Positions 1 to 13,484 of a stretch of 64,000 nt of DNA are shown here, one piece after another. Every line of letters starts with the position of its first letter. The stretch's first letter is position 1. The stretch is taken from assembly GCA_017591395.1 (NCBI GenBank), contig WEDG01001338.1, forward strand, positions 124,001-188,000, in the 5' to 3' direction. The translations under genes and the position numbers were made by a program. The notes beneath the pieces were generated by a model that worked only from the letters and a program-made list of their open reading frames with translations, was not told where the DNA came from and did not search any database. The stretch is from Schistocephalus solidus (lineage: Eukaryota > Platyhelminthes > Cestoda > Diphyllobothriidea > Diphyllobothriidae).

Positions 1-3000
1 TACATGCTGACTATAATAATCTAGGACAACGCCTGGCAGTAGATCAAACGAGCTTCGATGAAGCTTTGCCCTACCTATATATCACCGTAACGCGAATGGT
101 AACGTAATGCGATGTTATTTAAAGTTGAAGCAGCAACAACGCCACTGGAGTAACCTCGCAAAAATGTCTGAGACGCCGAAGCTCAGTGTCAGCCATAGCA
201 CAATTCAATGCGATTCACTCGAAACGCCCCGAAATAGTTGGCTTAAGCTAAGACCTTTATTAATCATTTTCTACTAGATTTAAACAAAACGAAACGCGCA
301 GAGGTACACGCAAGTCAGCGAAATGCTGAGTTGAAGCAGGTGTCAAGATCTGGGGTTAGACCATGGCCTGTAAACGAGGTTCGGCTTCGAGGAGCCGACA
401 TAATGTGGTAGGACTGAAACTCCGATGTCGGTGCGGCACACGTGCAAGCTACATCCCAGGCAATGCACACAGGCGCTGCAGAAGAGAAGAAGACGTGTTA
501 GGGGAAAGGGGGAGAGATGAGAAGAGAATGAGGGCTACAACACCATACATAGGCAACTGGCGCACAGCTACTCTGTGTGCACGTGTATGTGCGATTATTA
601 CGATATTTTTAAGCAGATTAGAATGTAGGCGTTGCGAGTTTTACCACGATCTTACCAACGCCAACCGACCGGTGAGAAGGGGCAGGAAGACGGTGGTGGC
701 GGCGGCAGCGTTTTCTCACTATCCAAAGCCCGTTAACAAATCGAGCACGTTGTTGCTGTTTGGCTGTGAGAGCATCTGTGAGACATGCAGTAAGAATGGC
801 TGCTGTGCGCGAACGTCGCTCTGGCGTGCGCGTGTCGTTTGCCAGGCCGTCGCGTTCCGTTTGCGTGATGTACGCGCCTGCACGTATCTGTATCACGCAG
901 AACCTGTCTGGGGGCTGGTATTTTGTCTACCAGGCCGATAGTACGCCTCAGTCTATGCGCAGTGATGGAGGAGCGCAGAGCTCTAAAGCTTGACTGCCTC
1001 GGAGTTTTGGGGGCGGGAATGTGCGCAACGCGATATTCCCTCGTCTAGTGCTGCAGCATGTTCCCTGTCTGTGCGTGCGCATGGGTTGCGACGCACCTTA
1101 GCAAGGGGTGATAGAGATGGGACTAAGAGTGAAACAACAAGAGAGGCAGGCAGAGAGAGAGACGCGGAGAGGGTACAGAAATTAGACAAAGGGTGCGCAC
1201 GTCTAAGATTGCGACGAGGCCGCAACCACCTTTGCCGTCGAGGTTGGAAATAGGCATTTAACAAAATAGTCTCCACACACTAGCACCTAGTGAGTTACTT
1301 CAAGCAAGCGTTTCGCTTTGCGTACGCGCGTGAATCAAGACTCAAAACAGTAATGCCGAGATGGCCAATCACATACAACTTCGACTACAGAGTGGTCTGT
1401 GCATGGTTTGCCACTGGTCGGGACAAGCGCCTGTCTACCAGCACGAAACTTGATTGAAATTCTTATCGCTGGTGTATTATCCACCAGGACTTGAGGAAGC
1501 AGATCTTTGCTACTGTTTGAAGATTGGGTCCTGCAAGAGAAAAAGAAGCCACAGACCAACTCGCGATGGGATGTACAACCTTAAATGCGCGGAGGACGCA
1601 TGCAGCATCAGTTAATGTTTTAAAGGAGTCGAACTTCACTGAGGTGAGGACTACCAAAATCCAGAGCTCAAAATGGCTCTGATGAGATCGACGACGTATA
1701 AGTTCCCTGGGAGCTCCCAAGTACGCTGTGCACTCAAAGCGTTTTGATTCGATGAACGGTGTATTGAAGTTTCCAATAAAAAAATCAATACAAATTTCCA
1801 TCGCCCTCCCCGTGCCGATAAATGGAGGTCATAATGAACTCGTATGAGTGGTAGATAGAACAAGACGTGGCCATCGGATGTAGGGCAAATGGTGTAGAGA
1901 GCACTAGCAGAAAAACAGACCTACGAGCAAAACAGGCCGGCAGAGCACTATAAACCCACTTTGAAGCAGCTCAAAAACAACTCAAGAATTGTTTCGCTGT
2001 AAGTATATAATTATATTCCTACTTGTACGAACCGGTAATAAGCACACTTACATTTTATAAACCTATGCATTGGCGAGATTAAGAAAGTTCGGGAGCCTAA
2101 GAGAAATATATGTATGGGAGGAATCCTGTCAGTGAGTTGAGATATGGAACGGCTACTTGCAGGCAAATTAAGGTGGGTGCGGCGGATGAAGTCGGATGGC
2201 AATACTGACGCCTATGAGCAGGACACAAATTTTTCTCCTAGTTGTAGAATGGGACTCACGGTCCCCTGATCGGAGTGCACTCCAGTGACGTTGGAACAAC
2301 ACTTTTTTTCAACATACCAAAACTAGAAAACGAACGTCTTAAAATGCACCTCCTCCTCTTCCTCCTTCGTTAGCCAGCATGGGCAAGCAAGTGGCTAGGC
2401 TCCAAACGGTTGATTATCCACCAATCCCAAATTTAAGGCAAACGGGCTCGGATTTCCGGGGCCCATGAAGGGCAAAGTGCAAATTGTAGCCTTCCTTGAG
2501 CGATTCCTGACGAGGATGAGAGGACAGGGGGAGAGGCTGTAAACGCTGCATTTAAAGTCAACGTTAAATTTTTAATGTTAAAGGGAGAGAGATAGAGATG
2601 AAGGCATGCGACATGAACTGTCCTATTTGATCTTACCTACGCTAGCACGGATACTGAGTACCCGCGAAATGATGACTTGGGCGACTATCAGGCAACAGTG
2701 TTGGACACAGGTAGGGGTACGCTATCTGTCCAGACAAGCATACTATCTTACAGACTTATTGAATACTTTTGGAGTTGCGTTTTACAGTTCAAGTGTGCAT
2801 GAACGACTAAGGGGGCTGCAAAGTTAGCAGAATGCACACTTAAGGACAAGAATATGAATATTTTTGAATGTGTATATACGTGCAAATCTGGGAACTTAGA
2901 ACGCGCGAACTTGTGCAGTGACCGCATATAGGAATAGGTGTCGCGGGTCCCGGTACTTTTGAATTTAAACGGGAACCATCGAGTGAAAGACTTCCGATCA

Positions 3001-4457
3001 TACTAAAACGCTGATTAGAGCTGAAGAACAACGCGATCCAGGTGTAGCAAAAAAGGCGAACTCAAAGGAAGTTAGTGAGCCAATACGTCACGACCATTTC
3101 TCTGATTGCGCATCCGACATCGGAGGGAAGACTTAAGTCAACTGGAGGAGTGCAGATACCTGTCTTTATAAGTTCCATTTGCGATTCATATTTGAAACCG
3201 ACGAAAGATACCGCTTCCTGGTATGACCTTAGAGACATTTTGAAATGCCTTCTCCAAGGGCGGGTACGGTGTTTGGGTATCTCTAAGGCTATTCCTGCGC
3301 AACTTTCGCCAGTTGACGACGAAAGAGTACGTTCCAGCATAAGAAAGAATTACTGAAAAAGACCGTTTCACTGTAACGGCCATTTCCGACTTATTTACCA
3401 TCAGTGGTCAGTGATACTCCCCAAACGTTGAGCTTCACATCCAAGTTTGGAGTACAAATTAGTTGATAATCGAACGCTCTTCGTAATGCGCTGCGGTCTC
3501 ACGACAAGTCAGTGGTAGATAGCCCCTTCACGATCCGCCCGTTTTTGCAAGATTAAAAATTAGTCCTCAGTGGTTCATTCAAGAAACCGATCAGCCTTGC
3601 CCAACGCTTTTGCAAGAAACAGAAGCGCTTGGACGATATATCCAAATTAAAAATTGAAGTCCGTGACTTCTAAGACCCATGGCCCAGCCTACTGGCAAGG
3701 GCAGAAATGTATTAACCAAATAGCATAATCTTGGTGGAACACGGTCCTGAAAGTGATGCCCCTGAGCTATACGGCAGGCCAGAGAAAGTCGCTTCAGTCA
3801 GCGATTTTATTCGTAACGGTAGAAGTTAAACGGCCACCTGTCGGTCTACGAGACTAGACCATTGTGGGGACAACGGACCCTCTTGTCGGTTAGTTTAGCT
3901 GTTTTGTTTGGTAAGGCAGATATTTAGGCTCGAAGGCAAGACGTCTGTCAGCTACGAATAGGAGCGTCTGCAAAACACTGTTGTGTTTATGGACGTTTAT
4001 AGGTTGGAGAACTCAAAATGGCAAACTGTACATCTATGACTACTATAGACGTGTGCGTGAAGGAAGCATTTACTGCCTATAGTTTTCAAGGGCTGCTTGG
4101 TACGTACTGTCGACGATTTCGACTCTGAACACTGCGAAAAACAATGCCACTCTTGTGTACCTTGGAGAACAGTACGACATTTCTTTATAGATGGCAAAAT
4201 GTGCATTGGGTTATTTTCATCCGAGACATGCGCTCTAAGGCATGTACGATAGGATAACAGCGTAAGCTACCCAATAAACGCAGAAATTACTGAGTCATCT
4301 ACGGATGTTCGTTCAAAACTAATTTTCTAGCACTGCACAAATGCACAAGCTCTAAGGTCACAGCAGACTTGGGATTAATTCAGCCGAGAAATTGTGTCTC
4401 TTACTGAGTGAAACTAACCAAGTGACGTCCTATCAATGAGAAGTCACAACAACTTAC
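1..4457. other. No confident gene; CpG-richer block at about 360-1,280
   Basis: I see no recognisable gene here. Positions about 360-1,280 are richer in G+C and CpG than the flanks and carry open frames on both strands that resemble no family I know, so a promoter or CpG-rich segment is possible. On the minus strand an acceptor-like polypyrimidine tract followed by AG lies just above 3,350. It opens a frame (3,186-3,350) whose phase would fit the open phase left by the last ankyrin exon at 4,458. This could be a further exon of that gene, but I have no homology for it and keep it as a weak candidate. Confidence 0.3.
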
Positions 4458-5240
4458 CGGAGAGTCGCAGACGCTTATCTGAATCTTCGTCTAGAGAGTC
4501 CATTGCAACACAACCTCTTGAACGCTTACATACATATCCATTGCGGAGTCCGGGATTTAGGGTACCTAGGGGCGAAAGTGGGACACGAGAGACAGCATTT
4601 GTGACCTGTTCAAGCTTCTGAAGCCTTGTGACTTCATTGAGGGCAGAAGCGATCTGAAAGTGTCCCCCCATTGCTGAAAGTTCTGATGGTCTTCGTCCAT
4701 AAAAGTTCCGCGTACTGAAAGAGGAAATGAGCAACAGCACTCATAAATCTTACTCTGTGCAAGCAGCGTGGTTTAACAAGGCCTTGATGCATTCCATATG
4801 ACCTTTGCGGGCGGCTTTGTGAAGAGGAGTGTCACCTGATGAATCCTACAAGAGGAAGTGAGCGAGACAGTAGAAAGTTATACCTGTAAGTTAACTCGGG
4901 CGGCGTTGGCAAGAAGAAAACGGACGGCGTCAGCAAAACCCTGTTCAGCAGCCAAATGAAGGGGCGTCACAAGCGACCGTTCAGCGGGAGTGTCGAGAGC
5001 GCCATAGGGTGCTAGGTGCAAAAGGCAATCGAACTAGACAAAACATCTATTTCAGCGTGAGAAACATACATGGCTGGAAGTAACGGCCCAGTGTGCCGGC
5101 GTCCAGTAGTTCAGGTTGTCAAGACCGTTTGGGTTGAGTTCGGTGTTGGATAGGCAGTTTTGCAGACCCTTAACATCACCCATTAGGCAGCAGTAGTGCA
5201 GGGGAAAGCCTTTGAGCAAATCGCCTTGATAAACTGAGTC
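4458..5240 (-). CDS. ANKRD10: Ankyrin-repeat protein, ANKRD10-like (four internal exons, partial gene)
   Basis: Four minus-strand exons join in phase: 5,070-5,240 (57 codons), 4,884-5,033 (50 codons), 4,754-4,845 (92 nt) and 4,458-4,714 (257 nt). The introns are only 36, 38 and 39 nt, each GT...AG with a pyrimidine-rich acceptor. The joined product holds consecutive ankyrin units with the signatures FPLHYCCLMGD, WTPAHWAV, TPLHLAAEQG and TPLHKAARKGH. Unit order and wording match the N-terminal ankyrin block of ANKRD10 as I recall it. A basic and acidic stretch (KRSRG, then DEDSDKR) follows where ANKRD10 has its KR-rich segment. The 5' exon enters in phase 0, and the last exon leaves one base over at a good GTAAGT donor, so both ends of the gene lie outside this block. 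Ankyrin units mediate protein binding; a specific role cannot be read. Another ankyrin family remains possible. Confidence 0.7.
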
Positions 5241-6430
5241 CTGCAACGGGAAGGTGACAAAACAAGATCAAAGAAATTTCCGCTCGGATACTAGGAATTA
5301 TTATTTTTGCTACAAGAGTGATGTCCTGGGGAAAATTTGAAACAGAAAAGTAAATGGTATACATCTTCAGAGAACAATGTTGAGTACGTTAGCAAAAAAC
5401 TATCGGGGTGTGCGCATGCGTTATACATTTTAATTGAAAAACGAAAAGAAAGTGAAATGTGGGAAAGAGTTGGGAAGGGGTTAATAAGGATTATTTTTAG
5501 TTTTAGTAATGGTGAATATATACACTTAGAATATGCATTTCAGTGGAGCCTTGGGCTGGCCAATGGGTGAACGCAGATAGTATCAATGCTCTTCGCAAGC
5601 CATCAACGGTGCATAGATTTTAGTTGTCACCGAAATCCATGTCGGACGTCGATCCTGTTCGACCTTCTCCTAAACTGGTAAGCCTTTTACACTCCACCAA
5701 CCCCTGAAATATCATCACCACTGACATCCGTGTCTGTTCCGTGTATTTTGCAGACAAAGCTAAGTGGACATCGGGATTCTCTGTAGTCCATCGCGCTGCA
5801 TGTCATCAATTCGATTAAAAAATTATAAAACCCGGTGTTAGCTGCGACGTCCGTTGCGACTCTTCCTCTGATTACTTTGATACAGTAGGTGATAGTGGAT
5901 CATCGGCACGCGCTGGCACTATTTCACGGTTAGAGTATGTAGTGGTATGTAAGTCGTGGACACTGAATACGCCGATAACGTTGCGATGCTAGCAAGCTTT
6001 TCTGCACAAGTACAGTGTGCGGTCTCTCACACAGGCACGAAAGCAACCAAAATTGGGTCTAAAAATTGAGCAATTCAGGACAAATATGGTCGCCTCTGGC
6101 ACCAATATATGAAAACGGTCAGAAGCATATTGAACGGTGAAACCCTTGGGTAGTGGGCGGCTGTTACTCTGGGTCGAACCTTCTGGCAGATAGATAAGAC
6201 GACGATAAAACCAAAACAGTGCAATAATGAAGTAAGCACGACCCTCATTTGAGATCATCGAAACCTCTGGAATCAACATAAAGTCAGAACAGAGACAAGG
6301 CTACAAGTTTTCGGGTCTACGTCGAAACATATTTGTTTTTCAACGTGATGCATGGCCCGTGCGTTCAGAAGGTATAACGCAAATGAGTGTATATGGTCGA
6401 TTATGATGGAGCTCCATTTTTTGAATTCGA
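5241..6430. other. Probable intron of the ankyrin gene; nothing recognised
   Basis: This is AT-rich sequence upstream of the first visible ankyrin exon. A consensus acceptor closes it at 5,241-5,242. The upstream coding exon of the ankyrin gene was not found. No repeats or RNA genes were recognised. Confidence 0.4.
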
Positions 6431-9400
6431 CTCTTGGGCGACGTTTGCAAAGAGCTACTAAGCAGATGGTCAGAAACTCAACGACTCAACTGCATTATCC
6501 TCACTCGCGGATTGAGAAAGTCTGGCCGACGGATGCGTCGACCTGGAAGCGAAAATTCCTGGACCCTGGTAACCCAAAGTCTGACGGCGCGCAGCCTTTA
6601 TCAGTACAACGTAGATTTGTGCTGCCTGTCAGAAGTCAGAATACCTGATTTGGGTTCTCTTGAAATAAAGATGCCGGGAGCCAACTCACACTTCACCCTG
6701 TACCAGAGTGGCCATCGCGACTTTTCCGGTAGACATGGTGTGGCGATTGCCCTCTCGCAACAAGCAAACCGGGCACTGCATGCTTGGGAACCAGTCAACG
6801 AACTAATGACCTATGTGTGACTGAAAGGTCAGTTCAAAAACATATCTATCGTCTCCGTGTACGCACCAACTTCCGCTGCCGAATAGCGCGAAAAAGAGAC
6901 GTTCTACTCGCAACTGCAAGCATTATTTGAAATACTCACGCGCCGCGATCCGTAAATTGTTGCTGGGGACTGGAATGGCCGGACTGGAGGTGGTGACTCC
7001 ACTAACAGCCATCTTATTGGCCGTTTTGAGCTTGGTTCTCGATGTGAAAATGGCGAGACTGCTAAACTTTACTGACCAAACCCGACTGGTTGTCGCGAAC
7101 ACGGGCTTCCAGCATCGCAACAAACATCTGCCGACCTGGTATTTCAAACGATGGCCATACGGCCACTCAGATCAAATACATCCTAGTCAGTCTGCGGTTC
7201 TGAAGCTGGGTTCATGATAGCAGATCGATGTGTGGTGCCAAGACTGGTAATGCCTATGGGTCTGACCATGTATCGTCTGTACACGCTTAAAAGTGCACCT
7301 ATCATCCGCACCCAAAAGGTCACGTGCTAGACGCCTCGATATCACCAAAATCCGGCAACCCGGCACTGCTGAGGCCCTGGACAGATAAATCCTGTCCTAT
7401 TTTACTACACGAATAGACGGAGAAGGCAGTAGTGAGTGGCCATCACTGAAGGCATTTTTCTATGGGGCAGCTGAGAAAATCCTTGGGTTTACTAAGCGAT
7501 GCCGCAGTGATTGGATCAGCGGGAGAAACCTGCAGTTGTCTGCCCATGCGGCTCGAGCCAGGTCCCGCAGCGATGCTTTCTTCCGCCAACTCCGAAGGAT
7601 GACGGCAAAATCGGCTAGGGAATACCGGAATAAATATTGGGCTGAAAAAGCGACCTCAAATGTAGGTGGCACTCGAAAACTCTCGAAATTATCCGCCAAG
7701 TTAGTGGTAGGGCCTCTAAACTGAGCGACTCTGTCCGTGACGTGAATGGCAGCTTTATTGATGATAACCCGGCCAATGTCGAGCGCTGGCGTTAGCACTT
7801 CGAGAACCTCAATTTCGATACCGAGCCCAGCACCCACGTGCAACGGAGTCTCCTCCCTCTCCTGCCTATGCAGTTTCATGCGACCCCCTTTCTGAAGGAG
7901 AAGTCACTGATGCCATAGGAAGGTTGCGCAACAACAAGGCACCTGGAGAGGAAGGTATGCCCTCTGAAATCTGCAAGTCTTGTGTGGACACACTAGTGCC
8001 CTGTCTCCAGGAAGTGGTTGCGAGAGCGTGGAGACAGGGTTGCTCCTTGTAATTGGGGCTCAGGCATCCTTGTGCCTGTCCACAAGAAGAGAGAGAAGAC
8101 GAGATGCGAAAACTACCGCTGCATAAGTCTTATCGACGTTGTTGCTCAAATCTTCGCTATTGTCCTTCTCAGGCGAGTCCAGGCTGTGGGTGACTCTAGG
8201 ACGAGGCCCAACCGAGCCAGATTCCGTGCTGGGCGTGGATGTGTGGAGTAAATATTCACACTAAAGCGCATCCTTGTATCCCGTCATAGTTACCAGCAAC
8301 CGGCGGCCGTCTGCTTGTTGACTTAGCTGCCGCGTTTGATTCCGTCCATCGTGAATCCTTATGGCCGATAATGGCACTAGATGATCTACCAACGAAAATC
8401 ATCACCATGATCAAGGCTTATTACAGCTCAACCACTGCGCGAGTTTTTGTCCATAGCAATCTTTCACAAGCATTCGGTATTAAGTCTGGAGTTCGACAAG
8501 GTTGTATTTTACTTCCCATCCTGTTCAACTATGCTATCGACTGGAGTCTTGGGAAGGCCCTGCATGAAGAGGACGATGTTTAGCTTGCACTCGGACGCCG
8601 GCTGGCTGAGCTCGCTTACGCAGATTATATCGCCTTACTAGCTTCAAACTTTTGTGATCTACAGTCTATGGTGTCGCGGGTGAATGAAGTCACTAAATCG
8701 GTCGGCTTGTCCATAAACGCTGGGAAGACGAACGTTTTTTCAAGCTGCATTCCTGCCCAGGAGAAAGCACCTCTCGAGGTTGATGGCTGTCAACTTGAAG
8801 GGGGTAGACAGTTCACAAATACCTTGCGGCGAGGTTGCTGCCGAATGGAAAGAATGAGGATGACATTGTCTCACGAATAGCTGCTGCTCGGCGGGTTTGT
8901 TTAAGCCTTAGAAAGTGCCTGCAGACCAGATGCGACATTTCGATCGCCACAAAGATTTGCGTATACCGTGCAGCTGTCCGGTCTGTCCTTCTCTATGGCT
9001 GTGAATGCTGGGCTACACGCGTGAAAGATGAGCAAAAACTGGAGGCATTTGACCACCACTGCTTGAGGACCATCCTCCGAGTGAAGTACACAGACTTCGT
9101 CTCAAAGGAGACAGTCCGCACTCGCTGCGAAAACATCGCAAGGATATCCCAAACCATCCAAGAACGACGACCGATGTGGTTTGGGCACGTTCTTTGTCAC
9201 CCACTTTACGAGCTCAGTGTTACTGACCTTGAAACGGCCCCACTACCTAATTGGAGACGTCGAAGAGGGTGTCAGCTCAAAATCTGGCTCGACACAGTTC
9301 ATCGTGAAATGGAAGTTGTTCTTGGACCTTTGGTATTCGTCGTCCGTCGCTGACGAAGAGAATGGATAGAACTGTCCAGGTCTGCTGCCGCGGATCATCA

Positions 9401-9460
9401 AGCGTAGAGGGGTATAATCCATGACATAATCGAGGCCGGCTAGGTCAGGCATGAGCACAG
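6430..9460 (+). mobile_element. Decayed APE-type LINE (endonuclease, RT, C-terminal region)
   Basis: This is a relic non-LTR retrotransposon read in several broken frames. Around 6,600-6,760 is the start of an AP-endonuclease-like domain (VDLCCLSEVRIPD, then GRHGVAIALS). Around 7,910-8,230 lies the RT entry region (APGEEGMPSE, then RCENYRCISLID). Around 8,480-8,540 is the SGVRQGCILLPILFN block of RT motif 4. The region 8,840-9,330 encodes the region downstream of RT (LLYGCECWATRVKDE and WFGHVLCHP). Many stops and frame changes show that it is dead. The same family recurs as a minus-strand 3' piece at 62,240-62,640 and a plus-strand scrap near 63,015-63,100. It is related to CR1/RTE-type elements, but I do not assign the clade. 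Confidence 0.75.
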
Positions 9461-10859
9461 CCGTAACAAGTACAAGTACTGACTAAAACTACGCTTGATT
9501 CGGAAAGTAGTGCGTGATGCCAAACGCCATTGCAGTAGGCATACCCAATTACTGAATTTTAACCTTGACGGAAAGTAAGATCAGAGACACATATCATACC
9601 GTTAGGGCGACAGATAGGCGTGCGAACTAGTTCTGAGTAGACAAAAAACTTAAGTGTCAGTATAACTTGCATTCCAAGTATGACCGCAGGGTAGATCATT
9701 GAATGGATTAATGTCTGCCACAAAATGCTTTATATTCAAGCTAAGCAATGACAACAGTCCCTTCATGAATGAAATGTTAATGAATAATAGAGTTTGCAAC
9801 AATCTATGTGAGGGAACACGTACGAATGCCCTGTTCTGTGGCCAGAAAATTTTCCGAAATGAAAAGAGCATGTACAGAGCGGCGCTCTCCACGAGTTCCA
9901 AAACATACAATCTATATTTTTTCACAGTAAATATAAAGGTCGTAAAGCACCGCCCCTTTTTAAGGGCAAAACAACCCACAGATCCATCGCTGATCTTAGA
10001 GTATTTCAAAAATAATGTTAATTTCCATTCAGAAGCCAGGCAAACGCGATTATAGACAGGTCAGTCTGGTGACAGAGAACCCGCAATGAGAAAAAATTGT
10101 GCGTAGTTTAGATTGCTAATTTCTGAGTGGGCGCATCCGTGCCCCGGCTGAACTCTCATAAGAGGCTTCTGGAATAATCAGTATGACAGGGTTGCGACTC
10201 CTTCGGATAACCCGTTCCAGAACGTCAAGACAATATGGAATACTTGTGAATCTACCCAGTGCTGATTCTGTTTTCGGGGATGGCCTTTTAAACTGACGTA
10301 CAGGTATGCTGGAAAAATAATCTAAGTTCGACATCGCTTCTCGATAAGTTCTGCATGTTGTCACCGCAGCTGTAATGCGGACATTTGGGGCCTGTATTAA
10401 AAATTATGCAACCAAATAAGTGTCAATATAAAAGTTCGTCAAAATCTCAAGTACACCGCAAACAACCAAGTAGACAGGAGAGAAAGCTTACCATAGCTAC
10501 TGATAATCAGATGAGTTCGAAAACGAAACCGATCGACCTAGTATAAGCGTTTGGATGAGTTAAACAAAGAAAATCTAATGCAAGTCCGGAATAAAAATGT
10601 AACTTTTCTCATGAAATCTGATTGCAGATAACTTTAATGTTCTTATATAAGAATGCACGCAAGAATTACAGCCAAAATGAGCAATAAAGTACGAAACGTA
10701 TTGAATTCTATCTTGATTGGCTTAAGAACCTGTTGGAATCTCCGTGCCTCCCTAGGATTATTCCTAAGATAAGCCCTTTAAAGAAATTGAACAAGGTTAT
10801 ATTGAAAAAGAATATTGGCTCACATCTGACTTAAATCTCAGCTGCCTTCTGTTAGCACT
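9461..10859. other. AT-rich stretch, nothing identified
   Basis: Open frames of about 118 codons occur on both strands at 9,650-10,055, but they overlap each other, lack recognisable motifs and look like chance. No repeats were recognised. Confidence 0.3.
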
Positions 10860-11220
10860 AGGATTTTAGTTTGAACCCAAGGTGATAACTGTACGAGCAC
10901 GTTCTGTGACCTGATCTGTGAGTGACCATTCGCCATAGCTTTTATTTCAAAGCACAACTGACACAACCTCGTGCCCATGGTAAAATGGTGGAGCGGTCGG
11001 TTCTAGGACCAAGGATCCGCAGTTGTAAACTCATTTTCCCCACACTTGGGGTTGGTTATGGCTGGCTGACAACGGCTTACAAGTCAGAAATTGTAATTCC
11101 AGTCTCCCTTGTTTACGTCGGTACCACCTTGTTGTTCTTCGATTGCCATTGAAGATTCTAGTTTGAGCCCAAGGGACAACAGTAGGTGCACGCTCCGTAA
11201 CCTGATCGGTGAGCGCCCAT
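10860..11220 (+). repeat. Old tRNA-derived SINE, relic of a tandem dimer (head-body-head)
   Basis: A head module (10,860-10,925, with TTTGAACCCAAGG and CCTGATCTGTGAG) is followed by a degraded tRNA-like part and the conserved body (11,038-11,115, with ATGGCTGGCTGAC and CAGTCTCCCTTGTTTACGTC). A second head follows at 11,155-11,220. The heads are about 297 nt apart, the same period as the young array at 17.9-18.9 kb, so this is an ancient tandem copy of the same unit. Confidence 0.7.
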
Positions 11221-13480
11221 CTATTATAACTAGGCATATGTTGGAAATATTTTGTGGCACGTCAGAGATGTATGATCCGCTAGATCGTTACGAAAAAATC
11301 TGTTGTCTTATTATCTAAAGTTTTATTAAATTACAGCATAATTCATGCAAAACTGAGAAAAAAATCTCAGCTTGTCGGAAGCTCTCAGACTCTGAACTCA
11401 AGCCTTGCTTGATTATATGAAGTAGTCACAACAATGATATGATATGCAACCTCGTATTAAAGCTAAACAGTTTGATCTATTCAATGTATATAAATAAAGG
11501 GAATTCAAACTGACGTTTTCATCGGTTCTCTATATTTTTTTTGAACTTATGTGATGGTAACATCTCTGATATTCCTTCAGAGAACTCTAAGCGTCTTGAC
11601 TCACTCCTTTGTTTGGAGCTACTGGACGGACATAAAAGAAATTGCAATTTTCTTCTAAAAATTTTTACCAGGGACAGACAACAAGTTGATTTTGTTGTCA
11701 ATTTCCTTTTCTCGTGTGGCTTAAACTACAAAATAGCACAGGAAATTGCCCCTCCTCTCATATTAATAATCCGCCAATATTAGTTGCATGTTATTCCTGA
11801 ATCGAGGTAGACTCAGTCTTTGCTCAATGAGATTGCGTTTTTCGTTATCTATAAATAGCAGAATTATTTGCTTTGTCGGGATATTTTACTGATGGAGCGA
11901 ATAATTGGGCCTCTTTCTAAAATAGATCACTGTCTTCTAAGCCTATTATTCACAGGTCCATTCATAGTCCTGTGAAGTACAACGAGCTGGTTAATCCGTC
12001 TCCTCGGATGAGCTGTTCAAAAATCCTCTTGACGTTACCTTTTATTTTCCTTCCAACCAATCCTTTACCTTCTTCTGTCTAGTGACCAGGAAATTGGACT
12101 CCACTCGCTTGTGACCTTCTCATAAGCCCAACTTTAATGAATGTGACTCCCTCTAGAGCGCCAAAATTGAACGTTTACCCATTCGAACATAATCCACCTT
12201 GCCTTCCTGTAAAATTTTCCGAGCCACGCCACAAAAAGTGCGCGTTTCAAAGACAATGTCCACCATCACCCGAACGAAAAGTCAACTTATTAAAACTTAG
12301 TGAACTGCTTGCACCGTGGCCATTTAATAGGCATTTGCAACCTTATTCATCTCTGAACACCATTAGTCATATTATACCCCATAAAATGCAGTGTTTAATA
12401 CGTTGTGCACAAACGAACGACCGTTAACTTCACCTGCTTATAGTTTTGATATGAATCGTTTGAACGTCAACCTTACTCGCAGCTCAGGGTCTCCGCTAAT
12501 TACGGTCCTAACCCCACCCAATCACAGGTTTTCCCCAACTTAATCCTTAAAGCTAACTGCCCACCCCAAATAACTTCGATCTGCCCTCTTCACGCCCACT
12601 TTCTTCAATAAATGACAAGAAACCTATCCTGTTTAAACGCTCAAAATTTTTACATTTCATAAAATTATATCCCCAAACATTTCAAACCCTCCTATCAACC
12701 ACCACCTCAAAGAACTTCTGCGACCCAATGATGAAGTTTTGGTGCTGAAGGCCTTTAGACTTGGAAAGTGACAAATTGATATATCAGACCACTCAAGCTA
12801 TTGTTAGTTTTCAAGAAAAAGCAGACTTTTTCGTCCCCTACGATTCAGAATCAAGGACACACACCATGGCGTATTTCTTCAACCGGATAACACACTGACA
12901 GGGATAATGAAACGTGGACAATTAGTTCTGAAATTTAGTAAAAGATTGCATGATGGAGAAACTAGCCAAGTGATCTACAACGATCAAATACTGCAGCATC
13001 CTCCCTAATTCGTTGGACGGAACCAATTTGAATGAGGGCACAATAGGTTCCGTAAATATAGGATTAGGCTGCACCGTGATAAATCTTCCGAGATTGAATC
13101 ATCCAGTAGAAAATTCAAGGTGTCAATAAACCGTTAATGCGTTAGCCAAAAAATAACGAACTCGCCCACTTATCATCAGCGGAATATCGTTATAAACGGT
13201 CTTCCAAATTCCAGGTTATGCATACATAAGCAGATGCGTTTACTGATAAAGCACCTCTTGAGCACTGTCAATCTCCATTAGCACATAGGAAAAAAACTTC
13301 AAATGACCTCCTACTTTCTTTCACCAATTTGGCTTAAGTTTGTTTTAAGTGAACAAACCTGTCATCAAAGGAAGAATAATAAAAAAATTTAAAAAAGAGC
13401 TATTTAGTATAAGGGGTAAGGGTTCATGTTATCATATCATATTCCAACGGTTTCAATCTGTCAGAGCATTGCGCCCTGAT
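11221..13480. other. AT-rich stretch, nothing identified
   Basis: Short open frames exist (11,541-11,783 and 12,137-12,427) but carry no recognisable domain. The right end runs into a CR1 fragment whose left boundary is unclear, somewhere in 13,300-13,500. Confidence 0.3.
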
Positions 13481-13484
13481 TGTC

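Noticed and set aside
363..941. 192-codon plus-strand ORF
   Set aside because: No domain, overlapping frames on both strands in G+C-rich DNA; not enough to call a gene.
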